The notes: generated by a model not told the origin, from the letters alone. A stretch of DNA of 52,559 nt from Ruminiclostridium sp. (GCA_017395555.1 JAFPUE010000039.1:1-52559); one strand, 5' to 3'; numbered from the stretch's first letter, positions 33,619 through 42,515 are shown. Program-made: numbers and translations.

Positions 33619-34830
33619 TCAGAATGTGAAGTTGAGCGGAGGGGTATTGTTATTATTGTTGTTATTGTTGTCGTCGTTTATCGAGCGTATCGGCTTCGGC
33701 TTGTTATGGATAATATGCGGGAACAGCGACTTCTTCTCGGGCTGCATGGGCGGTATGGGCTGTATCGGCTCCGCGGGTATAGCCGACTGTGCGGAAGTTA
33801 TCGTCTCTCTGGGAGCGGTAGGCGCAATGGGAGCTCCCCCCAGCTTCTCCGGCTCAATGGGTGTAAGCTCAAAAGGCTCCTCATCCGGTGTGAGCGATAT
33901 GTCCTCGGCAGCATCCGAAGAAAGATCTCCGCCGTTGCCGCCTGCCGTCTTGTCATCAAATTTAAATACCTCTTCTTCCTTCTTCGGAGGCTTGTTGATA
34001 ACAGGACGCTCAACCTCGGCTATCTGCGATATGTTCTTGAGCTCTACCGTATGACTGCTCGGAGCGATCTGTATATCCGGTATATCTACGGGAGTCTCGA
34101 TTATCTTATCCGGGTCAAGCTCGGTCACGCTGCCGAATGTCTGTCCGTAATACGCGTTCTCGCCGTGCTTTCTGAGGTAGTGCTTATCGAGCAGCTCCTC
34201 GCTGATACGGGTAAGACCGAACTGGAAGTTTGTATTGAATACCGCCATGTGCGCAACTTCTTCAAGAACGATAGCGTTCTCTACAGCCTTTTCGGGCGTT
34301 GCTCCCCATGTGAACGGTCCGTGCTGTGCAACAAGACAAGCGGGTATCTCCATACAGCCGATATTTCTTCTTGCGAACGTATCTACTATCGCGTAGCCTG
34401 TATTGCGCTCGTAATTCTCGGCGATCATGCTTTCTTCAAGCGGAAGTGTACACGGGACATCACCGTAGAAATAATCCGCGTGTGTTGTGCCGTAAGCCAC
34501 GATATCAAGTCCCGCCTGCGCCCATACTGTGGCATAGCGGGAATGTGTATGTACGATACCTCCGAGCTCATCGAACGCCTGATAAAGCGCTATATGCGTG
34601 GGTGTATCGGACGAGGGGCGGTACTTGCCCTCTACAACACGCCCGTCCAGATTTACGACAACCATGCTTTCCGGCGTAAGCTCATCGTAAGGTACGCCCG
34701 ACGGCTTTATTACGACAAGACCGGTTTTTCTGTCTATTGCGGAGACATTTCCCCATGTAAGTATGACGAGTCCGCTGTCGCGCAGCTGTATATTGGCTTT
34801 GCAAACACGTTCCTTGAGTTCTTCGAGCAT
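33619..34830 (-). CDS. araD: L-ribulose-5-phosphate 4-epimerase-like, with long disordered C-terminal tail
   Basis: 403 residues. Residues 1-230 match class II aldolase/AraD end to end: NVSAIDRKTGLVVIKPSGVPYD, the metal ligands Asp75, His94 and His96 (VHTHSRYA) and His170 (AQHGPFTWG), and the terminal YYGQ where the Escherichia coli enzyme stops. It converts L-ribulose-5-phosphate to D-xylulose-5-phosphate in arabinose use. Residues 231-403 are an extra tail, Pro/Glu/Ile/Ala-rich with PPKKEEE and IQPIPPMQPEKKS, ending in eight to nine Asn and PPLNFTF. This is not part of known AraD. No araA or araB is adjacent. Confidence 0.9.
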   Translation of the reverse strand: MLEELKERVCKANIQLRDSGLVILTWGNVSAIDRKTGLVVIKPSGVPYDELTPESMVVVNLDGRVVEGKYRPSSDTPTHIALYQAFDELGGIVHTHSRYATVWAQAGLDIVAYGTTHADYFYGDVPCTLPLEESMIAENYERNTGYAIVDTFARRNIGCMEIPACLVAQHGPFTWGATPEKAVENAIVLEEVAHMAVFNTNFQFGLTRISEELLDKHYLRKHGENAYYGQTFGSVTELDPDKIIETPVDIPDIQIAPSSHTVELKNISQIAEVERPVINKPPKKEEEVFKFDDKTAGGNGGDLSSDAAEDISLTPDEEPFELTPIEPEKLGGAPIAPTAPRETITSAQSAIPAEPIQPIPPMQPEKKSLFPHIIHNKPKPIRSINDDNNNNNNNNTPPLNFTF

Positions 34831-34906
34831 TGCTACCTCCCGCGTTTTTTACCTTTTTATTTCTGTGCGGACATATTTACGCACAATTTCCACACACATA
34901 TATACT

Positions 34907-34935
34907 ATTATACACCTAAAGCGGCTCCATTGCAA
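34907..34935 (-). promoter_or_regulatory. Promoter of araD-like gene
   Basis: On the - strand TTGCAA, 17-bp spacer, TATAAT; leader of ~70 bases. No operator was recognised. Confidence 0.8.
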
Positions 34936-35001
34936 CAGCAATCGGATTTTTCTACAATTGTTATAAAATCGAAATATAAATTTGGCTATTATTAACAACC
35001 G

Positions 35002-35307
35002 CTACTGCACACTAATGAAGTATTCCGGCTTTACCCTGCCGTTTTCGTCAAACTCCACGCCGTCCTTCATAAGCAGCTCCCGCTGAATATTCTCTCCGCC
35101 GAAAGCGAACGCGGACGACACCTCGCCGAACCTGTTCACGACGCGGTAACAGGGAATACGCTCCGGGTCTGGGTTGACGTGCAGCGCGTAACCTACGACG
35201 CGCGACAGTCTCGGGTTCCCCGCAAGGCGCGCGATCTGCCCGTAAGACGCGACCTTCCCGCGCGGTATCGTCTGTACGACAAGGTATATCTGCTCAAAAG
35301 TGTTCAT
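35002..35307 (-). CDS. Alkyltransferase-like protein (MGMT family, PCYR)
   Basis: A 101-residue protein of the DNA-binding domain of O6-methylguanine methyltransferase. Seen: GKVASYGQIARLAGNPRLSRVVGYAL (winged helix with the minor-groove Arg) and IPCYRVVNRFGEVS, in which Cys53 is at the active-site position but the usual PCHRV His is Tyr. Without the His the Cys should be a poor alkyl acceptor, as in ATL proteins that flag lesions for excision repair; some clostridial members share this wording. The ATG overlaps the nadE stop (ATGA) and has GGGGAG upstream, so it is translated with nadE. Confidence 0.87.
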   Translation of the reverse strand: MNTFEQIYLVVQTIPRGKVASYGQIARLAGNPRLSRVVGYALHVNPDPERIPCYRVVNRFGEVSSAFAFGGENIQRELLMKDGVEFDENGRVKPEYFISVQ

Positions 35308-37097
35308 ATTATCTCCCCGATCCCGTCGAGCCACAGCTTCCCGCAGATATCGGACGGCAGGTCAAGATCTCCGGGCGCAAGGCTAACAGACCCAATCCTT
35401 ACTCCGTCCGGCGAGCATGAACGCTTGAACTGCTGCGAGAAGAAGCGGCGGCAGAACGTTTTCAGCCATTTCAGTATCGTTTCGCTGTCATATATGCCCG
35501 CGAATGTGTCCTTCGCTATGCGGTATATCTTCGCCGGGGAGCTTCCGCGCCGTATCATGTGGTACAGGAAGAAATCGTGCAGCTCATACGGTCCCACGCT
35601 GTCCTCGGTCTTCTGCCCCGGAATTAGCTCCGGGCTTATCGGCGTATCTACGATATCCCGCAATACCGCCGCAAGCTCCGGCTCCGCGAAAGTATCGGCG
35701 TAATACGCGACTATCCGCTGTATCAGCGTTTTCGGCACACCCGCGTTCACACCGTACATTGACATCTGATCGCCGCCGTAAGTTGCCCAGCCAAGCGCGA
35801 GCTCGGACAGATCGCCCGTTCCGACGACTATGCCGTTCACGTCGTTCGCGATATCCATGAGCACCTGCGTGCGCTCTCTTGCCTGCGCGTTCTCGAATGC
35901 GGCGTTGCGCTGCTCCGGATCGTGTCCGATATCGCGGAAATGCAGCTTTACCGACTCGGAAATATCGACGGTTTTCAGCGTTACACCGAGCTGCTCGCAC
36001 AGCTTCAACGCGTTGTTTTTCGTGCGGCTCGTTGTGCCGAAGCACGGCATGGTCACCGCGATAACGTCCTTGCTGCTTTCCATACAGGACGCGCTTACCC
36101 GATAGCATACCAGCAGCGCAAGCGTGCTGTCAAGTCCTCCCGAAACGCCGATAACGAGCTTTTTCGAGCCGGTATGCTTCACACGCTTTTCAAGAGCGCA
36201 CTGCTGCATCATAAGTACTTTGTCACATCTGTCCGCAAGCACGTCCGCATCGGCGGGAACGAACGGCAGCCGCGAAAACCTCCGCGTCAGCTTCATATCC
36301 GCGGGCGCAAGGGTAAATTCCACAGTCTCCGACGGTGCCGGAACAAAGCCGTTCCTGCGGCGCTCATAGGCGATAAATCCGAGATCAACGTCCGCGGTAT
36401 GATCGACCCTGCCACCGGACCAAGTGTAATCTGCAAGCTCCTTCCCGTTCTCGTATATCATCACGCGCCCGGAATACACCGCCTCCGAGGTGCTTTCGCC
36501 CTGCCCGGCGTTCGCGGATGCGAGGACGCAGTGGTTCTCATAGGACAGCACGGAAGCCGCCGCTCTGACATACCCTTCCCTGCCTACCGTCTCCGGCTCG
36601 GCTTTCATCTGAAGAACAATGTTTGCGCCGGTGCGCGGCTTGTCACCGCCTATACATACCTCAAAAGTAAGATCGGGAATGTCAGCGCACGCAAACATGA
36701 TAACGCGGCGCTCCGGTGAAAACCAGCGACTTTCGCGCTGTGTGAGAGCTTCCTTTGTAACGGTGCCGACAAGCTCGCCCTTTGCATATACCGCCGCGCA
36801 GCTGCAGAGCTTACTGTCAATGAGCATGGGGACTCCGACAGCATAGATGATATCGAGCTCCGCCGTCGCCTCGGCAATGCGGGCAAGCACTGCCTGCGCG
36901 CTGTTCAGAAGCGCACTGTGCAGGAAAAGATCGCCGCAGGTGCTTCCCGTAACGCACAGCTCCGGCAGCACGAGCAACCGCACTCCTTCTTCATAAGCGC
37001 TTTTTATCCGTTCAATTATTCTTTCCGCATTGTATGCGCAGTCGCCGGGACGTATCTCCGGGAATGCCGCGCCGACCTTTACAAATCCGTCTTTCAT
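35304..37097 (-). CDS. nadE: Glutamine-hydrolysing NAD+ synthase
   Basis: Final step of NAD synthesis: deamido-NAD, ATP and glutamine to NAD. 597 residues with an N-terminal nitrilase-fold glutaminase and a C-terminal synthase. Seen: glutaminase triad Glu46 (LLVLPELCVTG), Lys115 (GTVTKEA) and Cys148 (FEVCIGGD), then the PP-loop VSGGLDSTLALL near residue 315 and VVGTGDLSELALGWATYGGD. It is slightly shorter than most fused forms. It lies 16 bases after the HD-GYP gene on the same strand. NadD is elsewhere in the window. Confidence 0.95.
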   Translation of the reverse strand: MKDGFVKVGAAFPEIRPGDCAYNAERIIERIKSAYEEGVRLLVLPELCVTGSTCGDLFLHSALLNSAQAVLARIAEATAELDIIYAVGVPMLIDSKLCSCAAVYAKGELVGTVTKEALTQRESRWFSPERRVIMFACADIPDLTFEVCIGGDKPRTGANIVLQMKAEPETVGREGYVRAAASVLSYENHCVLASANAGQGESTSEAVYSGRVMIYENGKELADYTWSGGRVDHTADVDLGFIAYERRRNGFVPAPSETVEFTLAPADMKLTRRFSRLPFVPADADVLADRCDKVLMMQQCALEKRVKHTGSKKLVIGVSGGLDSTLALLVCYRVSASCMESSKDVIAVTMPCFGTTSRTKNNALKLCEQLGVTLKTVDISESVKLHFRDIGHDPEQRNAAFENAQARERTQVLMDIANDVNGIVVGTGDLSELALGWATYGGDQMSMYGVNAGVPKTLIQRIVAYYADTFAEPELAAVLRDIVDTPISPELIPGQKTEDSVGPYELHDFFLYHMIRRGSSPAKIYRIAKDTFAGIYDSETILKWLKTFCRRFFSQQFKRSCSPDGVRIGSVSLAPGDLDLPSDICGKLWLDGIGEII

Positions 37098-37113
37098 AAA
37101 TTTCTCCGATATA

Positions 37114-40104
37114 TCACAGCTTGCGCTGCTCTATTTTTCCTTCCTCGACAAGCGAAGCGAGACATTCAACAAATTTCCCGTTGAGCTGTGTTCCCGATAC
37201 TCGTCTTAGCTCCGCGATAACGTCGTTGACGTCCATCTGTTTGCGGTACGGGCGTGTCGAGTACATCGCGTCAAAGGTGTCCGCGACCGCGATCATCTGC
37301 GCGACCTCGGGTATCTCGTCGCCTTTAAGCCCGTTCGGATATCCCTTTCCGTCGAGCCGCTCGTGATGATATCCCGCACCGTAGCTGAGCTCGGGAGCAA
37401 TGGTTATCGTTTTGAGCACCTCGTAGCCGTTCTTCGCATGGCTTTTCAGTATCGCGTACTCCTCGTCGGTGGGTCTGCCGTCCTTGTTCAGGACATTATC
37501 GGGAATACTGATCTTGCCGATATCATGCAGCAGCGCGACATTATAAACGTCCTTCGCCTCCAGCTCGGATTTGCCGCATTTCTCCGCTATCATCCTTGAA
37601 TATTCCGCGACACGGAACGAGTGACCGTTGGTGTAGTTATCCTTCATATCGACACACTTGGCGAACGCCTGTATCATCTCGTCGATAAGCAGCTGCTTTC
37701 TCTGCTGTTCCTTTATGAGAGCGGCTTCGCGCTTGCGGTGTATGAGCTCGATGATGACCGCGATAAGTATTACCGCCGCGAAGATCAAAACAAGCTGGAA
37801 CCAGATATTCTCATAGAATGCCTGCTCCTTGACGATCATCACGGAGACCGATCTGCTTTCTTCGCCTGTAAGCGGATCGAGCAGTGACAGGTTGAAGGTG
37901 TATGTGCCGCCTTTAAGGTTTGTGTAGCTGACCGGTTTGAGGTCACGGCGGAACGTGGTCACCGGCTCGCTGTCAAAGCCCGTGAGCCGATAGCTTACAC
38001 GCGGGTTTTTGAGCGAATATGTGAGCGCATAGCCGTACACGGTTATTCTCTTTGCGTCCGACGGCACGGTTATACTGCCGTTGGTCTTAACGCTCATGAG
38101 CGTACCGTCAATATCTATGAACGGTATGCGCAACCGGATATCGGAGGGCTCGCTTTTAAGGCTTGCAAGATTAACATGGTTCACGCCCTCGCTGCCCGCG
38201 ATATACAGATCTCCGTTCTCCGACATACAGCTGCGGGAATTTGCGGTGGCAACGGAGGTCAGTCCGCAGTTCGAGTCAAAGAACAGGTATTCGATATCGC
38301 TGTTTCTTACAAGATCCTCCGTAGTTGTGACATATATGCCGTTCGAGCTGAGTATCCAGACAGAGCCGTCGCCGCCGAAGAAGATATCGAAGTTGTTGGA
38401 ATACGGGAACTCCGAAACGGTGGTTATCTTCTCGTCCTTCATATATGCTATGGAGCTGCCGGTTATCAGCCAGTACAGACCCGTGTACGGATCTTTCTTT
38501 ATGCGCATTATGACATTGGAGCGCAGTCCCTCGCAGGCGTCGTCAGAAAACGAACGGGAGATCCTTGTGATGTTGTCGCCGTCAACTATGTACAGACCCG
38601 TGCCGTTTCCGCCGAGGTATATCTTCCCGTCGTCCCCCTCGCATATCGAAAGAATCTCCGCTCCGCGAAGTCCGCTGTCCTCTCCGAACGTGGTCACTAT
38701 CCTGCCGTCCTTTATGATGTGGACTCCGCCTATGACCGAAACGACTGTCCTGCCGTCGGACATCTCCTCGGACGCACGCACCTTGTTGGACGCGAGACCG
38801 CTCATGTCATCGTACAGTCTGACCGGCTTACCGTCCTTGGCGCAGTACAGACCGCTGTATGTGCTCAGCCAGATATTGCCCTTTGAATCGGCTTTTATAC
38901 AGCGGACTCTCGCGTTTGCAAGCTCCCCGGTAAGTTCGTTGGTCTTTGTGAGCTTTGTTATCGTATCGTAAATATACAGTCCGGTGTCCGTACCGATGTA
39001 AAGATCGGTACCGCAAAGGCAGGTAGCGTTCACAACGAGGTCTTCAAGTCCCGCAATACGGGAAATATCAGTAAAGTCGGAATGTGAGATCTTCATAACG
39101 CCCTGACGGGACGAAGCGAACCACATATTGCCCTCGTAATCGAACATAACGTCGTCAACGTTGTTGTCCATTGGGACATCCTCCAGCAACTTGAAGCCAC
39201 CGTCCCTGCTTATCATGCCGATGCCGTTGTCGGCGCACAGCCACAGGTCATTCCCCGCGTACTCAACGTCCTTTATGCTCACAAGCGGCGATACGTCGAG
39301 CACGGTGATATCCTTCATACCGTTTGAGATATCGGCACGCACAAGGCTGCTGCCCTCTGTGCCGAAATAAGCATATCCCTTGTTGTCCTTGTCCGGGCAT
39401 ACGCTGCAGACCTGCCCGAAATCAAACGAATTGCTGGTATAGAACGACGTTACCGCGAGATCTTCAAATGTGAAGAACGCGCCGGTGTTGGTATGTCCGT
39501 AGATGATGCCGCTGCCGTTGTCAAACAGCTCGCGGATATCCTCAGTGTCGAGCTGCGGGTCATCAAGGATATGCAGCGCACCGGACGTATTTATATAAGC
39601 CGCGCCCATTTTGGTGCCGATAATGATGTTGCCGTCCTTGTCCTCGGCAATAGCGCGTATCGACGGCGACTTCATTCCCTCGGTATTCCCGTACGGCGTG
39701 AAAACGCCGTTTTCATAGCAGACTATGCCGTTATCGTTCGTACCTATCCACAGCCTGTCCTTCGAGTCCTCGAAGAGGCTTATCGCGTTCGGAACACCGT
39801 TTGACGCGTCATAGCGGTAGAAGCTGCTGCCGTCATAGCGTATAAGACCGCTGTAGCTTCCTATCCACACGAAGCCGTCCCTCGTCTGTATCACCGCGTT
39901 CGCCTCCGATGTGGGAAGACCGTTCGAGCTGTTGTACAGCACGGTGCTGTATGCGGCACCGCCGATGATATCCTCCTCCGCCGTCAGCGTCGTGAACGTA
40001 TTGCCGCTGCTGTCTGCAAACGCGGAGAACGAAAAAAGGACTGCCGCCGCAGTCATAGCCGCCGTTATCATCTTCACTTTTTTCAAAACAATACCCGCTT
40101 TCAT
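37114..40104 (-). CDS. Propeller-sensor HD-GYP cyclic-di-GMP phosphodiesterase
   Basis: A 996-residue receptor-enzyme. Seen: signal peptide (MITAAMTAAAVLFSFSAFA), many two-component-propeller repeats (TRDGFVWIGSYSGLIRYDG, DSKDRLWIGTNDNGI, DKDGNIIIGTKMG and so on, residues ~50-650), a Y_Y_Y-like beta domain (~660-760), one membrane helix (~765-790, WFQLVLIFAAVILIAVIIELI) and a cytoplasmic HD-GYP domain with VALLHDIGKISIPD, GYHHERLDGKGYPNG and ADTFDAMYSTRPYR. The active-site residues look complete. It should sense something outside the cell and hydrolyse c-di-GMP inside. The ATG at 40104 is favoured; a TTG 18 bases upstream is possible. Confidence 0.92.
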   Translation of the reverse strand: MKAGIVLKKVKMITAAMTAAAVLFSFSAFADSSGNTFTTLTAEEDIIGGAAYSTVLYNSSNGLPTSEANAVIQTRDGFVWIGSYSGLIRYDGSSFYRYDASNGVPNAISLFEDSKDRLWIGTNDNGIVCYENGVFTPYGNTEGMKSPSIRAIAEDKDGNIIIGTKMGAAYINTSGALHILDDPQLDTEDIRELFDNGSGIIYGHTNTGAFFTFEDLAVTSFYTSNSFDFGQVCSVCPDKDNKGYAYFGTEGSSLVRADISNGMKDITVLDVSPLVSIKDVEYAGNDLWLCADNGIGMISRDGGFKLLEDVPMDNNVDDVMFDYEGNMWFASSRQGVMKISHSDFTDISRIAGLEDLVVNATCLCGTDLYIGTDTGLYIYDTITKLTKTNELTGELANARVRCIKADSKGNIWLSTYSGLYCAKDGKPVRLYDDMSGLASNKVRASEEMSDGRTVVSVIGGVHIIKDGRIVTTFGEDSGLRGAEILSICEGDDGKIYLGGNGTGLYIVDGDNITRISRSFSDDACEGLRSNVIMRIKKDPYTGLYWLITGSSIAYMKDEKITTVSEFPYSNNFDIFFGGDGSVWILSSNGIYVTTTEDLVRNSDIEYLFFDSNCGLTSVATANSRSCMSENGDLYIAGSEGVNHVNLASLKSEPSDIRLRIPFIDIDGTLMSVKTNGSITVPSDAKRITVYGYALTYSLKNPRVSYRLTGFDSEPVTTFRRDLKPVSYTNLKGGTYTFNLSLLDPLTGEESRSVSVMIVKEQAFYENIWFQLVLIFAAVILIAVIIELIHRKREAALIKEQQRKQLLIDEMIQAFAKCVDMKDNYTNGHSFRVAEYSRMIAEKCGKSELEAKDVYNVALLHDIGKISIPDNVLNKDGRPTDEEYAILKSHAKNGYEVLKTITIAPELSYGAGYHHERLDGKGYPNGLKGDEIPEVAQMIAVADTFDAMYSTRPYRKQMDVNDVIAELRRVSGTQLNGKFVECLASLVEEGKIEQRKL

Positions 40105-40124
40105 TATGGTAAATCTCTTCAAAA

Positions 40125-40156
40125 CAGCCGCCTGTCGTTTATCCGACAGACGGCAG
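40125..40156 (-). terminator. Hairpin between the Hpt and HD-GYP genes
   Basis: On the - strand CTGCCGTCTGTCG / CGACAGGCGGCTG stem around GATAAA, followed by TTTTGAAG. It may reduce read-through into the HD-GYP gene; it is not strong. Confidence 0.45.
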
Positions 40157-40173
40157 CCGTTGCTGTACCGCGG

Positions 40174-40524
40174 TCACTTGCGGGCATTATAAAGCTCGAC
40201 AAGCTTGCGCTTCTGTTCCTTTGCTTGTTCGAGATACGCGCTGTAATCCGTGTCTTTGCGTTCTCTCAGAAGCTCGGTTATCTCGCTGACGGGTTCGTAT
40301 ATCGGCGTTATCGAGATATTGCCGTACATACCCTTTAGTGCGTGCGCAACTTCAAAAGCCTTGTCGAAATCCTTATTCGCGATGCACTTTTCAAGCTCGT
40401 CAATGCGTTCGTCGGGTATAACGCTTTTTACAAGGTCTATGTAAAATTCCTCATCGTCGAGGCATCTCGATATCCCCTCGTCAACATTTGCGCCGTAGGC
40501 TCTGAGATTATCGGCAGTAAGCAT
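40174..40524 (-). CDS. Stand-alone histidine phosphotransfer (Hpt) protein
   Basis: A 116-residue four-helix Hpt domain. Seen: AFEVAHALKGMYGNISI with the phosphorylated His61 inside the HALKG motif, then helix PIYEPVSEITELLRERK. It carries phosphate between a hybrid kinase and a receiver; none of the kinases is in the window. Placed between a REC-GGDEF-EAL protein and an HD-GYP protein, it probably feeds the REC domain. 28 bases lie between its start and the stop of 40552-42252. Confidence 0.9.
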   Translation of the reverse strand: MLTADNLRAYGANVDEGISRCLDDEEFYIDLVKSVIPDERIDELEKCIANKDFDKAFEVAHALKGMYGNISITPIYEPVSEITELLRERKDTDYSAYLEQAKEQKRKLVELYNARK

Positions 40525-40551
40525 AGTCTTTCCTTTCCTCCTTGAAATGGT

Positions 40552-42252
40552 TTATCTCTGGTTCAGTGCCGCTTCGATCAGCTTTTCAAATTCTTCGGCA
40601 GGCACCGGCTTCGAGAAATAGAATCCCTGAATAACATCGCAGCCTACCTTCTTAAGCAGCTCGTATTGTTCCTTCGTTTCCACACCCTCGGCGATGACCG
40701 GTATGCGCAGGAACTTTGCAATGTCTATCATGAGCTGTACCATTTTCAGTCCCTTGTCGTCCTCGCCGAGCTTGCGTATGAACACCATATCCAGCTTCAG
40801 CGCGTCGATCGGAAGCGTGGCAAGCATATTCAGCGAGGAATATCCCGCTCCGAAGTCGTCCATTTCCACGCGGAAGCCGTCCTCGCGGAGCTTTTTGACG
40901 GTCTCGATTATCTGCTCGGAGTTGTCGGTATATGCGGACTCGGTTATTTCGAGCAGGTATTCATAAGGTTCAAGCCCGTTCTCCTTTACGATATTCAGCA
41001 GCTTCTGTTCGAGCTCGGGGTCATAGATGTCAATTCGGGAAACGTTGACGGAGATCGGTATGGTAATGCCGTATTTATCCTTCCAGCGCTTTATCTGCGC
41101 CGCCGCCTCGCGCCATACATAATGATCGAGCTTCTGCACAAGTCCGTTTTCCTCGAACAGCGGGATAAAGTTTGCGGGGCCTACCATTCCGTATTCCGGG
41201 TGCTGCCAGCGTATCAGAGCCTCCGCACTCGAAAGTACGGGCTCGATACCGGTGATGTTGTACTTGGGCTGATAATATACCTTGAACTGTCTTTCCTCGA
41301 CACCCGTGTCCATGTCGCCGATGAGCTTCTCGGAATACAGCTCCTTCTCGTGCATGCTGTTGTCATACAGCGTAAAGCCGGTATTGTAATTGTTGCGCAG
41401 GGAATTGCACGCGAACGATGCCCTGTCAAATCGCGTCTCGATATCCACGCTCATATCGGCATTGCTGTAAACGCCCATGCGCAGACTGATCCTTGAATTG
41501 CCGGAAACCTCGGAGATCACGGTGACGATGCGGTTCAGCATCGCCTCGTAATTCTCCCTGTGTAATATGTAAAGATAGAACGAATCCGCGTCGCTGCGGC
41601 AGGCAATGCCATCCGCCTCGTCGAGTATGCGGTTGAGCTGACCGGCTATGGTTGTGATGACTGTGTCGCCGAAAAGTCTTCCGTGCAGCTCGTTTATCAG
41701 CCTGAAACGGTTTACATTTATAACTATCGCGTCCATGGGAACATCGGGATAATACTGGTCATGTCTCCTGCCGTGCTGGAAGAAGAAGTCCTTGGTATAA
41801 AGACCGGTGAGCGCGTCGTTCTCGGTAGCGCTGATGATGCTGTTGTCCTCGGCAAGCTCTATGGAGCGCCTTACTCTCGCGAGTATGACCTGCGGCATAT
41901 CGTATGGCTTCGGTATAAAGTCCGCGGCTCCGAGCTGAAGACTCCGTACCTCGGCAGAGCGCTCCGATGTCAGCACAATAACGGGTATGCGCGACAGATC
42001 GGGGTCCTCGCGCAGCTTTTCAAGCACCTCATAGCCGTCCATATTCGGCATCATGATATCGAGCAGTATCATGGACAGCGTTTTCTCGCGCTTTTTGATA
42101 AGATCGAGCGCTTCCCTGCCGTCCTCGGCGTAGATCACGTCGTAATCCTTCTCTATTATCTTACCGAGCAGCCGGCGGTTGACGTGTTCGTCGTCAACTA
42201 TCACCACCAGACGTCTGATACCGTCTCGTGCAGTTCTTACAGCATCAGCCAT
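40552..42252 (-). CDS. REC - degenerate GGDEF - EAL response regulator
   Basis: 566 residues. Seen: receiver domain with acidic pair VDDEH (20-21), phosphoacceptor Asp65 (ILLDIMMPNMDG) and ILTSERS/FIPKPYD; a GGDEF-like domain DALTGLYTKDFFFQH but with CRSDADSF where GGDEF should be, so cyclase activity is unlikely; and an EAL domain with SAEALIRW, ITES, DDFGAGYSSLN, LKLDMVFIR and AEGVET, all consistent with an active c-di-GMP phosphodiesterase. Phosphorylation of REC should control EAL activity. Own promoter upstream with a structured leader; Hpt and the HD-GYP gene follow. Confidence 0.94.
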   Translation of the reverse strand: MADAVRTARDGIRRLVVIVDDEHVNRRLLGKIIEKDYDVIYAEDGREALDLIKKREKTLSMILLDIMMPNMDGYEVLEKLREDPDLSRIPVIVLTSERSAEVRSLQLGAADFIPKPYDMPQVILARVRRSIELAEDNSIISATENDALTGLYTKDFFFQHGRRHDQYYPDVPMDAIVINVNRFRLINELHGRLFGDTVITTIAGQLNRILDEADGIACRSDADSFYLYILHRENYEAMLNRIVTVISEVSGNSRISLRMGVYSNADMSVDIETRFDRASFACNSLRNNYNTGFTLYDNSMHEKELYSEKLIGDMDTGVEERQFKVYYQPKYNITGIEPVLSSAEALIRWQHPEYGMVGPANFIPLFEENGLVQKLDHYVWREAAAQIKRWKDKYGITIPISVNVSRIDIYDPELEQKLLNIVKENGLEPYEYLLEITESAYTDNSEQIIETVKKLREDGFRVEMDDFGAGYSSLNMLATLPIDALKLDMVFIRKLGEDDKGLKMVQLMIDIAKFLRIPVIAEGVETKEQYELLKKVGCDVIQGFYFSKPVPAEEFEKLIEAALNQR

Positions 42253-42267
42253 TTAATGTTCCTCCAT

Positions 42268-42360
42268 AAGCGGCGGCACAGCGCTTGCGCGCTGTCTTTG
42301 CAGACGGCACAAGGAGCTGCGCGCCCCTTGACCTGCGGCAGCGTGACACTGCACCCAATT
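42268..42360 (-). other. Structured GC-rich leader of the REC-GGDEF-EAL gene
   Basis: Three successive hairpins in the ~145-base leader, including a perfect ACAGCGC-TTGC-GCGCTGT (42278-42295), CAAGG/CCTTG (42310-42330) and GCAG/CTGC (42338-42352). The remainder of 42253-42403 is unremarkable. No known riboswitch pattern, including the c-di-GMP types, was recognised. Confidence 0.5.
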
Positions 42361-42403
42361 TTTTGTAGGTTAAGCGGGATCATATTATTTAATTTCCCCA
42401 AAT

Positions 42404-42432
42404 ATTATATCACAGACACAACAAAATTGCAA
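42404..42432 (-). promoter_or_regulatory. Promoter of the c-di-GMP cluster
   Basis: On the - strand TTGCAA, 17-bp spacer, TATAAT. Confidence 0.8.
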
Positions 42433-42470
42433 GTATTTTACAAAACTTTTCTTTTTCAGACCAAAAAACA

Positions 42471-42500
42471 GCTCTGTAAGCCCGAAAAGACTTACAGAGC
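42471..42500 (-). terminator. Terminator after the oxidase-fold gene
   Basis: GCTCTGTAAG / CTTACAGAGC stem with a TCTTTTCGGG loop, then TGTTTTTTGG on the - strand. Ends the sortase - oxidase-fold transcript. Confidence 0.92.
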
Positions 42501-42515
42501 GTATAGATCTTATAT

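Noticed and set aside
33337..34995. 552-codon open frame on + opposite araD and overlapping the flavin reductase gene
   Set aside because: Shadow of two real genes on different frames and strands; runs through the shared terminator and has no recognisable fold.
42253..42403. c-di-GMP riboswitch before the REC-GGDEF-EAL gene
   Set aside because: None of the conserved class I or class II sequences could be found; reported only as an unexplained structured leader.
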